Part shown: one piece after another, positions 25,003 to 35,167 of the stretch
How positions within the stretch are numbered: position 1 is the first letter of the stretch
Layout: every line of letters starts with the position of its first letter
From: Mucilaginibacter sp. L3T2-6
GTDB taxonomy: Bacteria > Bacteroidota > Bacteroidia > Sphingobacteriales > Sphingobacteriaceae
Reading direction: 5' to 3'
Length of the DNA: 64,000 nt
NCBI RefSeq assembly: GCF_030519355.1
Contig: NZ_JAUMKC010000004.1
Location: forward strand, 1-64,000
Position numbers and translations under genes: made by a program
The notes under the pieces: model-generated
What the model was told of the DNA's origin: nothing
The model's database searches: none
The model's input: only the letters and a program-made list of their open reading frames with translations

Positions 25003-28000
25003 TGGCCTGTAACGAAAAAAATCCGCTACAACGTGATGGCGCAAGCCAGTCGCAGCGCTTTTTAAAGGCGCTGGATCCCGCCAGCGCGCCCATTGAAGAG
25101 CTTGGGTTGCGCGATTGGCTGCAGTTTGCCGCGGCTTATGCCAAAAAGGTCAATTATTTTTCAGTAGCCGATAGCAACCATCCCCAGGGCGACTGGTCGT
25201 CGTTTTTTATTGAAGACGCCGGTGAACTGGACACATTCGTAAAACAGGCGGAAGACAAAATAAAGAATGCCCGGCAGGGATTTGCCGACGCGGGTATAAA
25301 ATCTGACATTGAGCCGCACCTGGCCCTGTTTATGTGTTTTGTGCTGCTGTTGCAACATTCTGCCGACTCGTTAAACGAGCTTACCGGGCGCCACCTGGAC
25401 TTTTATTATAAGCAGGTGTTGCAATTGCGTAACAGGCCCGAGGTACCAGATAAAGTGCATGTAATTTTTGAACTGGCCAAAAACCTGAGCGGCTATCTGC
25501 TGGAGGGAGGCAGTTTGCTGGACGCGGGGAAAGACAAAAGTGCCAAACCCAGGCCGCTTGCCTTTGCTACCGAAAGTGAATTGGCCATAAATAAAGCCAG
25601 CATAGCAGCCCTGAAAAGCTTTTATCGTTCGGCATCTGCCAATAAGCTTGCTTATGCCGATGTTACAAACTCGCTGGATGGACTGGGTACGCCTATAAAG
25701 GACGATCCGCCAAAATGGAATGCCTTTGGCAATGATGGTTGGCCGGCGGCTACCATGGGTTTTGCCGTGGCTTCCAAAGTGCTGTTGCTGAGCGAAGGGG
25801 AACGCGCCATCACACTTACGCTTACCTTTGATACCTCGCCCGGAACCTTGCCGGTAGCCGATATGCCCGGAATGTTTAAGGTGTTCCTGACTTCTGAAAA
25901 AGACTGGTTGCAGGCAAGTTTTGCCGGCGCCGATGCCTTTCAGCAAACTGCCGCAGCACCCTATCAGTTAACAATTAAGGTAGTGATCCCACCTAAAGAG
26001 AAGGCGATAGTACCCTATAACAAAGCTATCCATAAGGAAAATTATAACACGGGTCTGCCTGTAATGCGCTTATTGGTTAAAGCTCAGGGTGCCGCATACG
26101 ACTTATATGTTCAAATGGCATCGGCAGGTTTATCAAAAATCGGTATTGATGTAGCCGTTACCGGGATGAAAAATCTGGTGGTTGAAAATGACAACGGCCC
26201 GGTTGACCCTTCTAAACCATTCGCAGCATTTGGGGCGCAGCCGCGCAACGGTTCAAACCTGTACATCGGCAGTACCGAGATATTCCAGAAACACTGGACC
26301 AAAATTACTCCCAATATCTCATGGAAGAACGTTCCGGACGATCTGACTGACTATTACACCGCTTATCGTAAAGATTATCTCGAAAAAGCATTTAGCGCTG
26401 CCAAATATGATATTACCGCAGACAATGAAAGCAACGCGAGTACAGGGGGCGGACAGGTTATTACATCGTCTGACGATTTTACGGCTGATGTGACTTATCT
26501 GCGCGATGGTAAATGGTATCCCGATGACAGCGCAGATAAAGAAATTAAATTATTTAGCGGCGCCATTACCATTGAGCCTGACGGCGTGAGCCAGGCCAGT
26601 AATGATCCCTTACTGTTTGCTAACTTAATAACTTACTTCACCACAACATCTTATAATTACACGGGTGGTAATTCGGGCTCCTACCAGCAGGGCCAGAACG
26701 AAAAGGCCATGATGACGCAATACAGTGAAGGCACGGCGTACCAGGTGCTTGGCTTCCCTGGTTTTATCAGTTTCGGCTCGGGCCTGCAAACACAAACAGG
26801 CACATTTTCGGCAGGCGCCAAAGATAATTTTATACGCATCACGCTTACCCGCGATTTTTTGCACAGCGCTTATCCGAAACTGTACGCAGCGGCGCTGTCA
26901 AAAAGCGGCGACGCTGCTTTGTTACCTAATGAACCTTATACACCGCAGATATCAGCACTCACAGTTGACTATACAGCCTCGGCAGGTAATGATGTGAACA
27001 ACCTTTCAACAGCCCCAGATGTATTGTTGGGGGATTATTTACAGCGTGAAGTGCAGTTTTTCCATGAAACCCCTTTCGGGCAAAAAGAACAGCACCCGTT
27101 CCTGAAAAGCCAGCTGGATGGGCTTATCGGCAAAAGCATATCAGTAATGCCCCAGTCGCCTGCATTGGCAGCGCTATATATCGGTATAGCCGGTATAGTC
27201 AATGGCTCGATAGTAAGTATATTGTTCCAGGTAGCTGAAGGAAGTGAAGATCCAACGGCCCCTTCATTCTCATCTGCTATAAAACCGGCGTGGTACTTCC
27301 TGTCGGGCAATGAATGGCTGACGATGGATAAAACGGACATAGTAAGCGATGATACCAATAATTTTTTGCGTCCCGGTATTATTCAGATTATGATACCGCA
27401 GGGCGCTTCAACGGCCAACACTTTCCTCGACAATAATTTAACATGGCTGGCAGTAGAATTACCGGCATCGGTAAATATTAATTCTACCTGCAAATTCATC
27501 AGCATAAATACCCAGGCTGCGCTGGCGCAGTTTGCCGATAATGACAACGAGCTTTCGCACCTTGCGGATGGCATTGCTCCGGGTACCATCGCCAAACTGG
27601 TTAGCCGGCTACCCCAGATAAAATCGGTTTCGCAGCCCTACGCATCCTTTGGAGGTGCATTGCCCGAAGAAGATAATGCTTTCCGCATCCGCGTAAGCGA
27701 GCGCCTGCGCCATAAACACAGACCGGTTAATATTTGGGATTACGAGCACCTGGTGCTATCATACTTTCCCCAGGTTTACCGCGTAAAATGCCTTAATCAC
27801 ACATATTCCGACCAGACTAATTATTGCGAGGTTTCTCCCGGCAGCGTGCGCGTGGTAGTGATACCAGACATTCATAATAAGAATATTTTCGACCCTTTTA
27901 AACCCATGGTAAGCACCAATACCCTAAGCGAGATTGAAAAATACCTTTCGGCGTTGGCAAACCTGCATGTAGACTTAAAGGTGATTAACCCGGAATATCA

Positions 28001-28331
28001 GGAAATAACCCTTGATTTCGGCGTGAAATTTTATGGTGGCCTGGATAAAAACCTTTACGCAAAAAAACTGAACGAAGATGTGATAAGCTACCTCTCGCCC
28101 TGGGCCTTTAACCAGGACGCAGAAATAGATTTTGGCGGAACGCTTTATAAAAGCGTAGTGATACGCTTTATTGAAGAATTGCCTTATGTTGATTATATAG
28201 CCAACTTTAGGATGTATTTCACCGGTTCGCCTGCCGACCCCGACGTTTTGCAGGCTACCAATTCAAAGGCCATCCTGGTTTCGGCCAAACAACACATTAT
28301 TGATACGACAGCCATACCCGTTTGCCCATGA
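25002..28331 (+). CDS. Baseplate J-like wedge protein (Afp11-like)
   Basis: An 1109-residue baseplate wedge subunit of the gp6/baseplate-J type. The N-terminal half is large and probably includes peripheral beta domains ('NGSNLYIGSTEIFQKHW'). The C-terminal ~250 residues carry the conserved core: 'EEDNAFRIRVSERLRHKHRP', 'INIWDYE'-like 'VNIWDYEHLVLSYFPQV', and the last helical arm. It is about 15-20% longer than Afp11 by my recollection, mostly in the middle. It overlaps the next gene by 4 bp (ATGA), indicating coupled translation and 1:1 wedge stoichiometry. Confidence 0.92.
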   Translation: MACNEKNPLQRDGASQSQRFLKALDPASAPIEELGLRDWLQFAAAYAKKVNYFSVADSNHPQGDWSSFFIEDAGELDTFVKQAEDKIKNARQGFADAGIKSDIEPHLALFMCFVLLLQHSADSLNELTGRHLDFYYKQVLQLRNRPEVPDKVHVIFELAKNLSGYLLEGGSLLDAGKDKSAKPRPLAFATESELAINKASIAALKSFYRSASANKLAYADVTNSLDGLGTPIKDDPPKWNAFGNDGWPAATMGFAVASKVLLLSEGERAITLTLTFDTSPGTLPVADMPGMFKVFLTSEKDWLQASFAGADAFQQTAAAPYQLTIKVVIPPKEKAIVPYNKAIHKENYNTGLPVMRLLVKAQGAAYDLYVQMASAGLSKIGIDVAVTGMKNLVVENDNGPVDPSKPFAAFGAQPRNGSNLYIGSTEIFQKHWTKITPNISWKNVPDDLTDYYTAYRKDYLEKAFSAAKYDITADNESNASTGGGQVITSSDDFTADVTYLRDGKWYPDDSADKEIKLFSGAITIEPDGVSQASNDPLLFANLITYFTTTSYNYTGGNSGSYQQGQNEKAMMTQYSEGTAYQVLGFPGFISFGSGLQTQTGTFSAGAKDNFIRITLTRDFLHSAYPKLYAAALSKSGDAALLPNEPYTPQISALTVDYTASAGNDVNNLSTAPDVLLGDYLQREVQFFHETPFGQKEQHPFLKSQLDGLIGKSISVMPQSPALAALYIGIAGIVNGSIVSILFQVAEGSEDPTAPSFSSAIKPAWYFLSGNEWLTMDKTDIVSDDTNNFLRPGIIQIMIPQGASTANTFLDNNLTWLAVELPASVNINSTCKFISINTQAALAQFADNDNELSHLADGIAPGTIAKLVSRLPQIKSVSQPYASFGGALPEEDNAFRIRVSERLRHKHRPVNIWDYEHLVLSYFPQVYRVKCLNHTYSDQTNYCEVSPGSVRVVVIPDIHNKNIFDPFKPMVSTNTLSEIEKYLSALANLHVDLKVINPEYQEITLDFGVKFYGGLDKNLYAKKLNEDVISYLSPWAFNQDAEIDFGGTLYKSVVIRFIEELPYVDYIANFRMYFTGSPADPDVLQATNSKAILVSAKQHIIDTTAIPVCP

Positions 28332-31039
28332 TTAACGAGTTAACCCTACCGAAACAGATTGACGCGGGCCTTGGGCCGGAGTACAGCTTGCTACGGGCGG
28401 AAGGCATGCAGCACATCCGCAACCTGGCCAGCGCCATCTGGACTGATTACAACGTGCACGATCCGGGCGTTACCATCCTGGAAATGCTGTGTTATGCCCT
28501 TACCGATCTGAACTACCGCGTTACCCTGCCCATTGAAAACATACTGGCGGCAGAGGAAAATAACGATCAGAATATGCACCGGCAGTTTCTGTCGGCATTA
28601 AAGATATTGCCGTCTTATCCGGTTACGGCCGATGATTACCGCCAGTTATTTGTGCGCATAGACGGTGTACGCAACGCCTGGATAACCAAATCGGCACACA
28701 GCGTTGTTGCCAACTACAAGCAACCCGACGGTACGCCGCTGCTGCATTACAAGCAACCGGCTGAGGTAATTGAAAGCGACAAGGAAATTGAATTTGCCCT
28801 GCAGGGTATAAATAATATTCTGATTGATTTTGAAGAATTTCCGGAACTGAACGGCGATGCCGGTGCGATACTGGCCAAACAGAACGGCATTATTAAACAG
28901 GTGAGGTCCGTTTATCATTACTTCCGTAACCTTTGCGAAGATCTTGATCAAATAAAGGCGGTTGACAAACAAGAGATTGTAATATGCGCCGAAATTGAGC
29001 TAAAGGCAGAGGCCAATCCTGAGCAGGTTTGGGCGGAGATAATGTTTAAAATAGAGCAATATCTTAACCCGGAAATTCATTTTTACTCGCTAAAGGAAAT
29101 GCTGGAAAAGGGTATCCCCGCCGATGAGATTTTTGAAGGGCCGGTTTTTGATTTCGCCGGACTACAGGGTATTGACCTGCCTGTTCCGTTTGCTAAACAG
29201 GGTTTTGTGGTTGCCGATGAGCTGGCCGCGTCACAATTGCGTACCGAGGTACGGTTATCCGACCTGTACCGTATTGTGATGAACATTGATGGCGTTAAAC
29301 TGGTAAAGAAAATAGCATTCGCCTTTTGCGGCTGTACTGCTACTCCGGCTGATGTGGCATCGCAGGTTTACAATTCCAACGCGTGGCTGCTTTGCGTTGC
29401 ACCGGGCTGTAAGCCGGTGCTGTGCGAAGACAATTCGTCATTTACTTTTTATAAGGATGTGATACCCATGCCGCTAAAGCAGGACCTGGCCGACGGTTAT
29501 TTGCAGCAATTGCGTGATGAGCAAAAAAGCGGTATCGAAAACAAACTGATTGAAGATCTCCCAATTCCTGAAGGCGATTTTCGCGACATAGCGCATTACG
29601 AAACGCTGCAAAACCAGTTCCCCGAAAATTATGGCATATCGCCCGCAGGGCTACCGGAAACAGCAGGCGAAGAACGCCAGGCGCTGGCCCTGCAGCTAAA
29701 AGGATATCTTTTGTTTTTTGACCAGGTACTGGCCAATTATTTTTCGCAGCTGGCCAACGTAAAGGTGTTATTGAGTGCTGATGACACCGTCCGAAAAACT
29801 TATTTTAACAATGTTGTGAACGGCATCCGCGATGCCGGCAAGCTGGTTGACCAGGCGCCGCAATGGCAGCAAATGGTTGATGAGGTTATGGCACAGACGG
29901 GGCTCGACAATTATATTGAACGTAAAAATAAGTTTATTGATCACCTGCTGGCCCGCTTTGCCGAACAGTTTAATGAGTATGTGTTCCTGATGTACCGGGT
30001 ATATGGCGAGGATTACCAGCGCAGCATCATCAGGCATAAGGTAAACTTTTTAAAAGAATACGATCAGATGAGCGCCTGTCGCGGCAGCGCGATGGATCTG
30101 TACAATCAAAAAACTGCAGATCAGGATGCCACAAATGTATCGGGCATGGAAAAGCGGGTATCACGGCTGCTGGGTTTTACAAATTACAAACGGCAGGCAC
30201 TGAGTCAGGAAAGCTACGCCGTTTTTAAGCCTGATGCTACGCACTATAACTGGACGATACTAAAGGGCGCTGATATTATATTTAAAGGCAACGGTACTTT
30301 TACAAAGGAAATTGATGCCTATGAAGATCTTGGCAGCGTTGCCGTGCTGGCCTGCGACCGTGAGAACTATTACCTAAAACCAGGCCCTACTGCCGGCAAG
30401 GTTATTTACGATATAGCCAATGCCGAAGGCACACTGCTGACGCTGAACGATATGGAGATTGACGGCTCCCAGGTTGAACAGTATATCAGCGATCTGATCG
30501 GCTACCTGTGCAATGATTTTAAAATGGAAGGCCTGTATGTAATAGAGAATATATTGCTGCGCCCGCCATTTGATTATACCGGCGACGACGCTACCCACCA
30601 CCAGTTTATGCCGGTTTGCATTGACGCTAACGGTGAGTATTGCAAGCCGCTCGACCCCTATTCATTCCGTATATCAGTGATATTGCCCGGCTATAGTATC
30701 CGCCTGCGTGATACCGCTTTTCGTATTTATGCCGAAAAGCTGATACGAATGGAAACCCCGGCCCACGTGCTGCCCCGGATATGTTTTATAGGGCATGACC
30801 AGATGGTTGATTTTGAAAAGCAATACCAAAAATGGCTGGATGCCAAACATACATCTGTACGCAACAACACAGCTATGGATGCCACCATCAATACCGATTT
30901 TATCAATCTGCTTGAAAAGCTGTACACTGTATATCAGGCAGGCCATTTAAGTACTTGCGACGAGACTGACGTAAACCCGATCATATTAAATAAAAGCAGT
31001 TTAGGCTCGCTGCAAAATGATGCTACCAACAACATTTAA
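28328..31039 (+). CDS. Baseplate wedge protein (Afp12-like)
   Basis: A 903-residue second wedge protein. The N-terminal 'IWTDYNVHDPGVTILEMLCY' (about 37-56) followed by 'ALTDLNYRV' is the characteristic D-x-x-x-x-D-P-G motif of gp6/Afp12-type wedge subunits, which pair with the Afp11-like protein. The rest alternates helical and beta segments, with 'MPVCIDANGEYCKPLDPYSF' and 'ETPAHVLPRICF' in the C-terminal part. The ATG at 28328 overlaps the previous stop; an in-frame TTG at 28322 is rejected. Confidence 0.92.
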   Translation: MINELTLPKQIDAGLGPEYSLLRAEGMQHIRNLASAIWTDYNVHDPGVTILEMLCYALTDLNYRVTLPIENILAAEENNDQNMHRQFLSALKILPSYPVTADDYRQLFVRIDGVRNAWITKSAHSVVANYKQPDGTPLLHYKQPAEVIESDKEIEFALQGINNILIDFEEFPELNGDAGAILAKQNGIIKQVRSVYHYFRNLCEDLDQIKAVDKQEIVICAEIELKAEANPEQVWAEIMFKIEQYLNPEIHFYSLKEMLEKGIPADEIFEGPVFDFAGLQGIDLPVPFAKQGFVVADELAASQLRTEVRLSDLYRIVMNIDGVKLVKKIAFAFCGCTATPADVASQVYNSNAWLLCVAPGCKPVLCEDNSSFTFYKDVIPMPLKQDLADGYLQQLRDEQKSGIENKLIEDLPIPEGDFRDIAHYETLQNQFPENYGISPAGLPETAGEERQALALQLKGYLLFFDQVLANYFSQLANVKVLLSADDTVRKTYFNNVVNGIRDAGKLVDQAPQWQQMVDEVMAQTGLDNYIERKNKFIDHLLARFAEQFNEYVFLMYRVYGEDYQRSIIRHKVNFLKEYDQMSACRGSAMDLYNQKTADQDATNVSGMEKRVSRLLGFTNYKRQALSQESYAVFKPDATHYNWTILKGADIIFKGNGTFTKEIDAYEDLGSVAVLACDRENYYLKPGPTAGKVIYDIANAEGTLLTLNDMEIDGSQVEQYISDLIGYLCNDFKMEGLYVIENILLRPPFDYTGDDATHHQFMPVCIDANGEYCKPLDPYSFRISVILPGYSIRLRDTAFRIYAEKLIRMETPAHVLPRICFIGHDQMVDFEKQYQKWLDAKHTSVRNNTAMDATINTDFINLLEKLYTVYQAGHLSTCDETDVNPIILNKSSLGSLQNDATNNI

Positions 31040-31051
31040 AACATTAATGCT

Positions 31052-34000
31052 ATGCCACCAGTAAACAACATAAAGCTCAACGATATTACACTGGAGTATA
31101 ATTCGTTTGTGGACAGCCAGGTGCTTACAGCCAAGCAGCTTAATGACATTGTGGAGTTTTTTGAGGACCAGCAGCGCCTTACGCGAACCTGCTTAATAGG
31201 TGTCGGGCTGGTTTGCGGCCTTGGGTTTAAAGGCGATGCCAATGGCATTACGGTTGATAAAGGCTGCGGTGTTACTACCGATGGCGACCTGTTGTACCTG
31301 GAGCAAACCACCTACCAAAATTTTAGAAAGTACGATAACAGCAAGATACAATACCCGCCGTTTTATCCGCTGGGAACCAGCAGCCAGCAAATGAATCTGT
31401 GGGAACTGGTTGTACCTGATGGCGACGGGAACCTGCCGGCAGACAGCTTGCCGTTAAGCAGCTTTGCCGCGCAGGCCGGTAATACCGTGGACCAGATGGT
31501 GGGCCTGCTGTACCTGGAATATTACACCAAAGACCCTGATGCCTGTACCGCCATTGATTGCGATAACCAGGGAAAGAAACAGGTGGCCAAACCTAAAATA
31601 CTGTTGCTAACCCCAACCAACATGACCGAGGTGATAAACCGCACCAATGCCGAGGTTATTGCCGATGACATTTATAAAAATTATTACAACGCCTATACTC
31701 AATATATTGACTTTGCAGTACTGGGCGCTAAAAGGGTGTTTTTAACCAGTACTAATATAGCCACGGCCGATAAGTTAACAAACGCCTACATCAATACGGC
31801 CAAAACCGGCACAACGGCTTTGGTGAATGCCATAAAGAGTTTGTATGACACGTTTAAGTTCGCGCTCGACAAAAATTCAAACCAGAATATTACCACCATT
31901 GTTAATACTTTCAACGCTACGTTTGCGCAAAGCATATCACCCTATAAAGCGCAGTATTTCTATGATTTTTATAAAGATCTGATTGCGGCTTATAACGAGT
32001 TGCGTGCCATTCTGGTTGATATCATTTACCAGTGCTGCCCCGACATTTATGCTTTTCCGAAACATATTATGCTGGGCTACCTTAATGCTGCAGCTACTGC
32101 CAAACCTGCTAATTACCGCCATAGTTTTTATCCTTCGCCTGTTATAGGCGATGATAAACTGCAATTAAAAAACGCAGTTAGTTTAATGGAGCGCCTGTTT
32201 TTGCTTGTGCAGAATTTTTCTGCGCCAAATAACGGCGGCAGCGACATCAAAATTACTCCGTCGTACGATTATGACCGGTTGCTGGAAGACCGCGCTATCC
32301 CTTTTTATTACAGCAATGCGGCAACCATCGCCGCCAAATGGAGCTTTGGGCGCTGGCAGCGCGGTACTGATAGGCAGGTGCCGGGTTACAATGCTTTCGC
32401 TTATGCTAATGGTAACGATATGGTATTAAATCCACTGAATTACTCGATTGACAGTAACAATTTTTTTAGGATAGAAGGGCACATCGGTAAAAAGTATGCC
32501 GACGCCCTGGAAGAGATCAACAACCAGCGCGATAATTTTAACCTGCCCTTTGATGTTGTGGCAATACGACTTGGCGAAGCGGACCTGTCAGATATTAACA
32601 TAGACGATTACGCTTGCCAGTTTGACGACCTGGAAGCTGTGCTGAAAGCATTTAAAGCAGAACAAAACTGCCTTTATGCGGCCATGAGCAGGTTCTTTTC
32701 CAATTTCGATATTAAAACAGGCGCCGTTTTCAAAACCGAAGAAATGAACCAGGTGATAGGGCGCGAGTTCAAAGCAAAAGCTGCTGCACCTGCGCCAAAG
32801 ACGGAAAAAGCCGGAACCCGTCCGGCCGCAGCATCTGCAAAAGAAGGTCAGCAGAATATAATAATGCCGGCTGAGATAAAGATGATGTATTCAGGCCCTA
32901 AAGTAGTAGATCAAAACTTGATGATGGGGGAGGGGGCTTTGGGTGCGGCCTTTGATTATATCCGCAAAGAGTATAACGTATCCAGTATAGCCGACTACGC
33001 TGATGAAGCGGCCAGGCGCATTGATACCGGCGGCCTGACCGACGATGAAAAAACCATAGCTGTCGATATTCCTATTCGTATCCTGGCCGGCACACGCGAT
33101 ATCAGCCAGTGGCTGCCTGACAGGCTGGTTGACATAGATCAGGATACGATCAATAACTACACTTCCCGTATGGATGAGCTATGCGCAATGGTAAAAAAGG
33201 CGCAAGCACAGAGCCGGGCCATATTTGCAAAAAGCAACTATACCCGCAAGGGCTTTGAGGAGGATTACGAGCTTACCTTATGGCAGCTTTCAGAAAACTG
33301 TTGCTCGGGCGAGGCACTGCAGGTATTGCTGGAAGAAATAGGACAGCGCAAACAAAAGATACTGCAGCAGCTTACGTTTTCTGCGTATGCCGCTAAACAC
33401 CCCGGTTTAGAACATAAGGCAGGTGTAAACCGCGGAGGTACCTTTGTACTGGTATATGCAGGAGCTTCCGCCAAGACGCCGCCAAAAGATACGTCAACCT
33501 TAAAAAGCAGGTTAGATGAGCTTTTTGCAAAATTAAGGGAGAGCGGAAGGTTGGATATCATGACAGATACAGGCATACTCAGGGCGCTGGCCGAGGTAAT
33601 TTCGCCAGAGGAAGCCGAAGATGCGCTTCGTTACTACTCGGAAGTAAGCGGGCGATCCTACACCCCGGCTAAGCTGGAAAAAATAGCGAAGCAATTGGCT
33701 GACATCGCAACTGGCAGCAAAGAAAAAAGAGGCCCCTCATTTGGACATGGCATTGGAAACTCAGGGAGCGCAATATCGCCTGACACCATTATTGCTGATT
33801 TTTGCCTGCCATATTTGTGCTGTTCCGACTGTCCGCCTATCGCCTTTATTACACCAAAAGCTAAACTTTCATTAAAGTTGCCGCAAACCATGGCGAGTTC
33901 TGACGATCCGGCATTGCCGTTTACCGCTGATCCGGCAGACGGGACGGTAAAACCTGCCGCCGGTTTTGAGGGTACCGTGGTTAAAAAGACCGATGGCTAT

Positions 34001-35167
34001 TACTTCGATCCATCGAAAGTAAAGGACGGCTCATTTGGCAAGGTGATTAATTTTACACTGAATGATCAGCCTACCGACTGTACCATAACTGTGATAAAAT
34101 ACCCTGAGATTACGCCCAAAGCTGGGTTGCTCAGTCATACCGACCAGCAATTTACGGTAACACTCACGGCGACCACCAACCAAAAGCCAGGCGATAATTT
34201 TATTTATAGCTGGGATCTGGGCGACGGGCGGATTTTGACTAACCTTGCTCAGCCGGCCCCTGCAACTGCGCCGTCGTTTGTTTATGCTGATGTAAAGAAT
34301 ACGCATCCGGATGGCCTGCTGACCTTTAGGTTGACTGCCACAAACCAGGGGATAAGCAACACCCAGAGCTGTACCTTGCAAATAGAGTTCCCGGTTGAAA
34401 AGGCGGTTTTGAAACTGGCTGCGGATGAGGTATGCTCTGATGGCGGCTATGTGCCGTTCACCACGGTTCAGCCCACAGGGGGCAACATAACGTCGGCTAC
34501 GGCAACGGTATTAAAGCAAAGCGGGCAATGGGTAATAGATCCCTCAAAAGGCCCTTTTGAAAAGGCAATTAAAGACTTCAAAGTAAATGGTTTGGCAGAT
34601 GCGACATGCCAGATAACAATACACGAGCATCCTGCACCAGCCATGGATGCCCCAAGGTTTAAACCCGACGCAAAGAACCGCATCGTGGTAATGCAGATAG
34701 CGAACAAAACGGCGCATGCGGAAAACTTCGCCTTCGTGTGGGACCTGGGCGATGGAAAGCCAATAAAAACCGTGAACCTGGAGCAGCAGTTCAACATGGC
34801 AGATTATCCGCGCGGCCGTGCTATCAATGTTGTATTGAGCGCTATAAATAAAAACGATAAAAAGTGCACAGCAAGAATAACGAAGCAAATTTTAATACCC
34901 GGTTTTGAGCAAAACATAAAAGGGTTTGACAATATCATTAAAAACGCGGGCGATATGCTAACCAACCTGCGCAAAACAGCCGGCGATGCCATTGATAATC
35001 TGGAGCAAAACATTGAAAGCAGCGCCGGGAGCCTGGCCCAAAAAGCAAGAGGGGCAATTACCGAACTGACCAGGGATAACGGCACGACTGCCAAGCCTGT
35101 TGCTAAGTCTGCCAGTGACAAAGCAAAGCCAAAGAAGCCGGTTAAAAAAAGTAATCCGCCTAAATAA
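31052..35167 (+). CDS. Giant eCIS-associated protein with PKD domains
   Basis: A 1371-residue protein with no clear Afp counterpart. Residues 1-90 ('LEYNSFVDSQVLTAKQLNDI', 'LIGVGLVCGLGF', 'CGVTTDGDLLYL') look like an attachment domain, followed by a long helical and mixed region to about 900. Two PKD-like domains follow, with 'YSWDLGDG' near 1048 and 'VWDLGDGK' near 1225, and it ends in a helical segment and a Lys/Pro-rich tail ('KPVKKSNPPK'). No classical tail-fibre gene (Afp13) is in the cluster, and PKD domains often bind glycans or proteins, so a peripheral or receptor-binding role is inferred. Its stop shares a base with the tape-measure start. Confidence 0.82.
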   Translation: MPPVNNIKLNDITLEYNSFVDSQVLTAKQLNDIVEFFEDQQRLTRTCLIGVGLVCGLGFKGDANGITVDKGCGVTTDGDLLYLEQTTYQNFRKYDNSKIQYPPFYPLGTSSQQMNLWELVVPDGDGNLPADSLPLSSFAAQAGNTVDQMVGLLYLEYYTKDPDACTAIDCDNQGKKQVAKPKILLLTPTNMTEVINRTNAEVIADDIYKNYYNAYTQYIDFAVLGAKRVFLTSTNIATADKLTNAYINTAKTGTTALVNAIKSLYDTFKFALDKNSNQNITTIVNTFNATFAQSISPYKAQYFYDFYKDLIAAYNELRAILVDIIYQCCPDIYAFPKHIMLGYLNAAATAKPANYRHSFYPSPVIGDDKLQLKNAVSLMERLFLLVQNFSAPNNGGSDIKITPSYDYDRLLEDRAIPFYYSNAATIAAKWSFGRWQRGTDRQVPGYNAFAYANGNDMVLNPLNYSIDSNNFFRIEGHIGKKYADALEEINNQRDNFNLPFDVVAIRLGEADLSDINIDDYACQFDDLEAVLKAFKAEQNCLYAAMSRFFSNFDIKTGAVFKTEEMNQVIGREFKAKAAAPAPKTEKAGTRPAAASAKEGQQNIIMPAEIKMMYSGPKVVDQNLMMGEGALGAAFDYIRKEYNVSSIADYADEAARRIDTGGLTDDEKTIAVDIPIRILAGTRDISQWLPDRLVDIDQDTINNYTSRMDELCAMVKKAQAQSRAIFAKSNYTRKGFEEDYELTLWQLSENCCSGEALQVLLEEIGQRKQKILQQLTFSAYAAKHPGLEHKAGVNRGGTFVLVYAGASAKTPPKDTSTLKSRLDELFAKLRESGRLDIMTDTGILRALAEVISPEEAEDALRYYSEVSGRSYTPAKLEKIAKQLADIATGSKEKRGPSFGHGIGNSGSAISPDTIIADFCLPYLCCSDCPPIAFITPKAKLSLKLPQTMASSDDPALPFTADPADGTVKPAAGFEGTVVKKTDGYYFDPSKVKDGSFGKVINFTLNDQPTDCTITVIKYPEITPKAGLLSHTDQQFTVTLTATTNQKPGDNFIYSWDLGDGRILTNLAQPAPATAPSFVYADVKNTHPDGLLTFRLTATNQGISNTQSCTLQIEFPVEKAVLKLAADEVCSDGGYVPFTTVQPTGGNITSATATVLKQSGQWVIDPSKGPFEKAIKDFKVNGLADATCQITIHEHPAPAMDAPRFKPDAKNRIVVMQIANKTAHAENFAFVWDLGDGKPIKTVNLEQQFNMADYPRGRAINVVLSAINKNDKKCTARITKQILIPGFEQNIKGFDNIIKNAGDMLTNLRKTAGDAIDNLEQNIESSAGSLAQKARGAITELTRDNGTTAKPVAKSASDKAKPKKPVKKSNPPK

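Noticed and set aside
25371..25946. 191-codon minus-strand frame inside the wedge gene
   Set aside because: Shadow of a strongly supported gene, with no recognisable domain.
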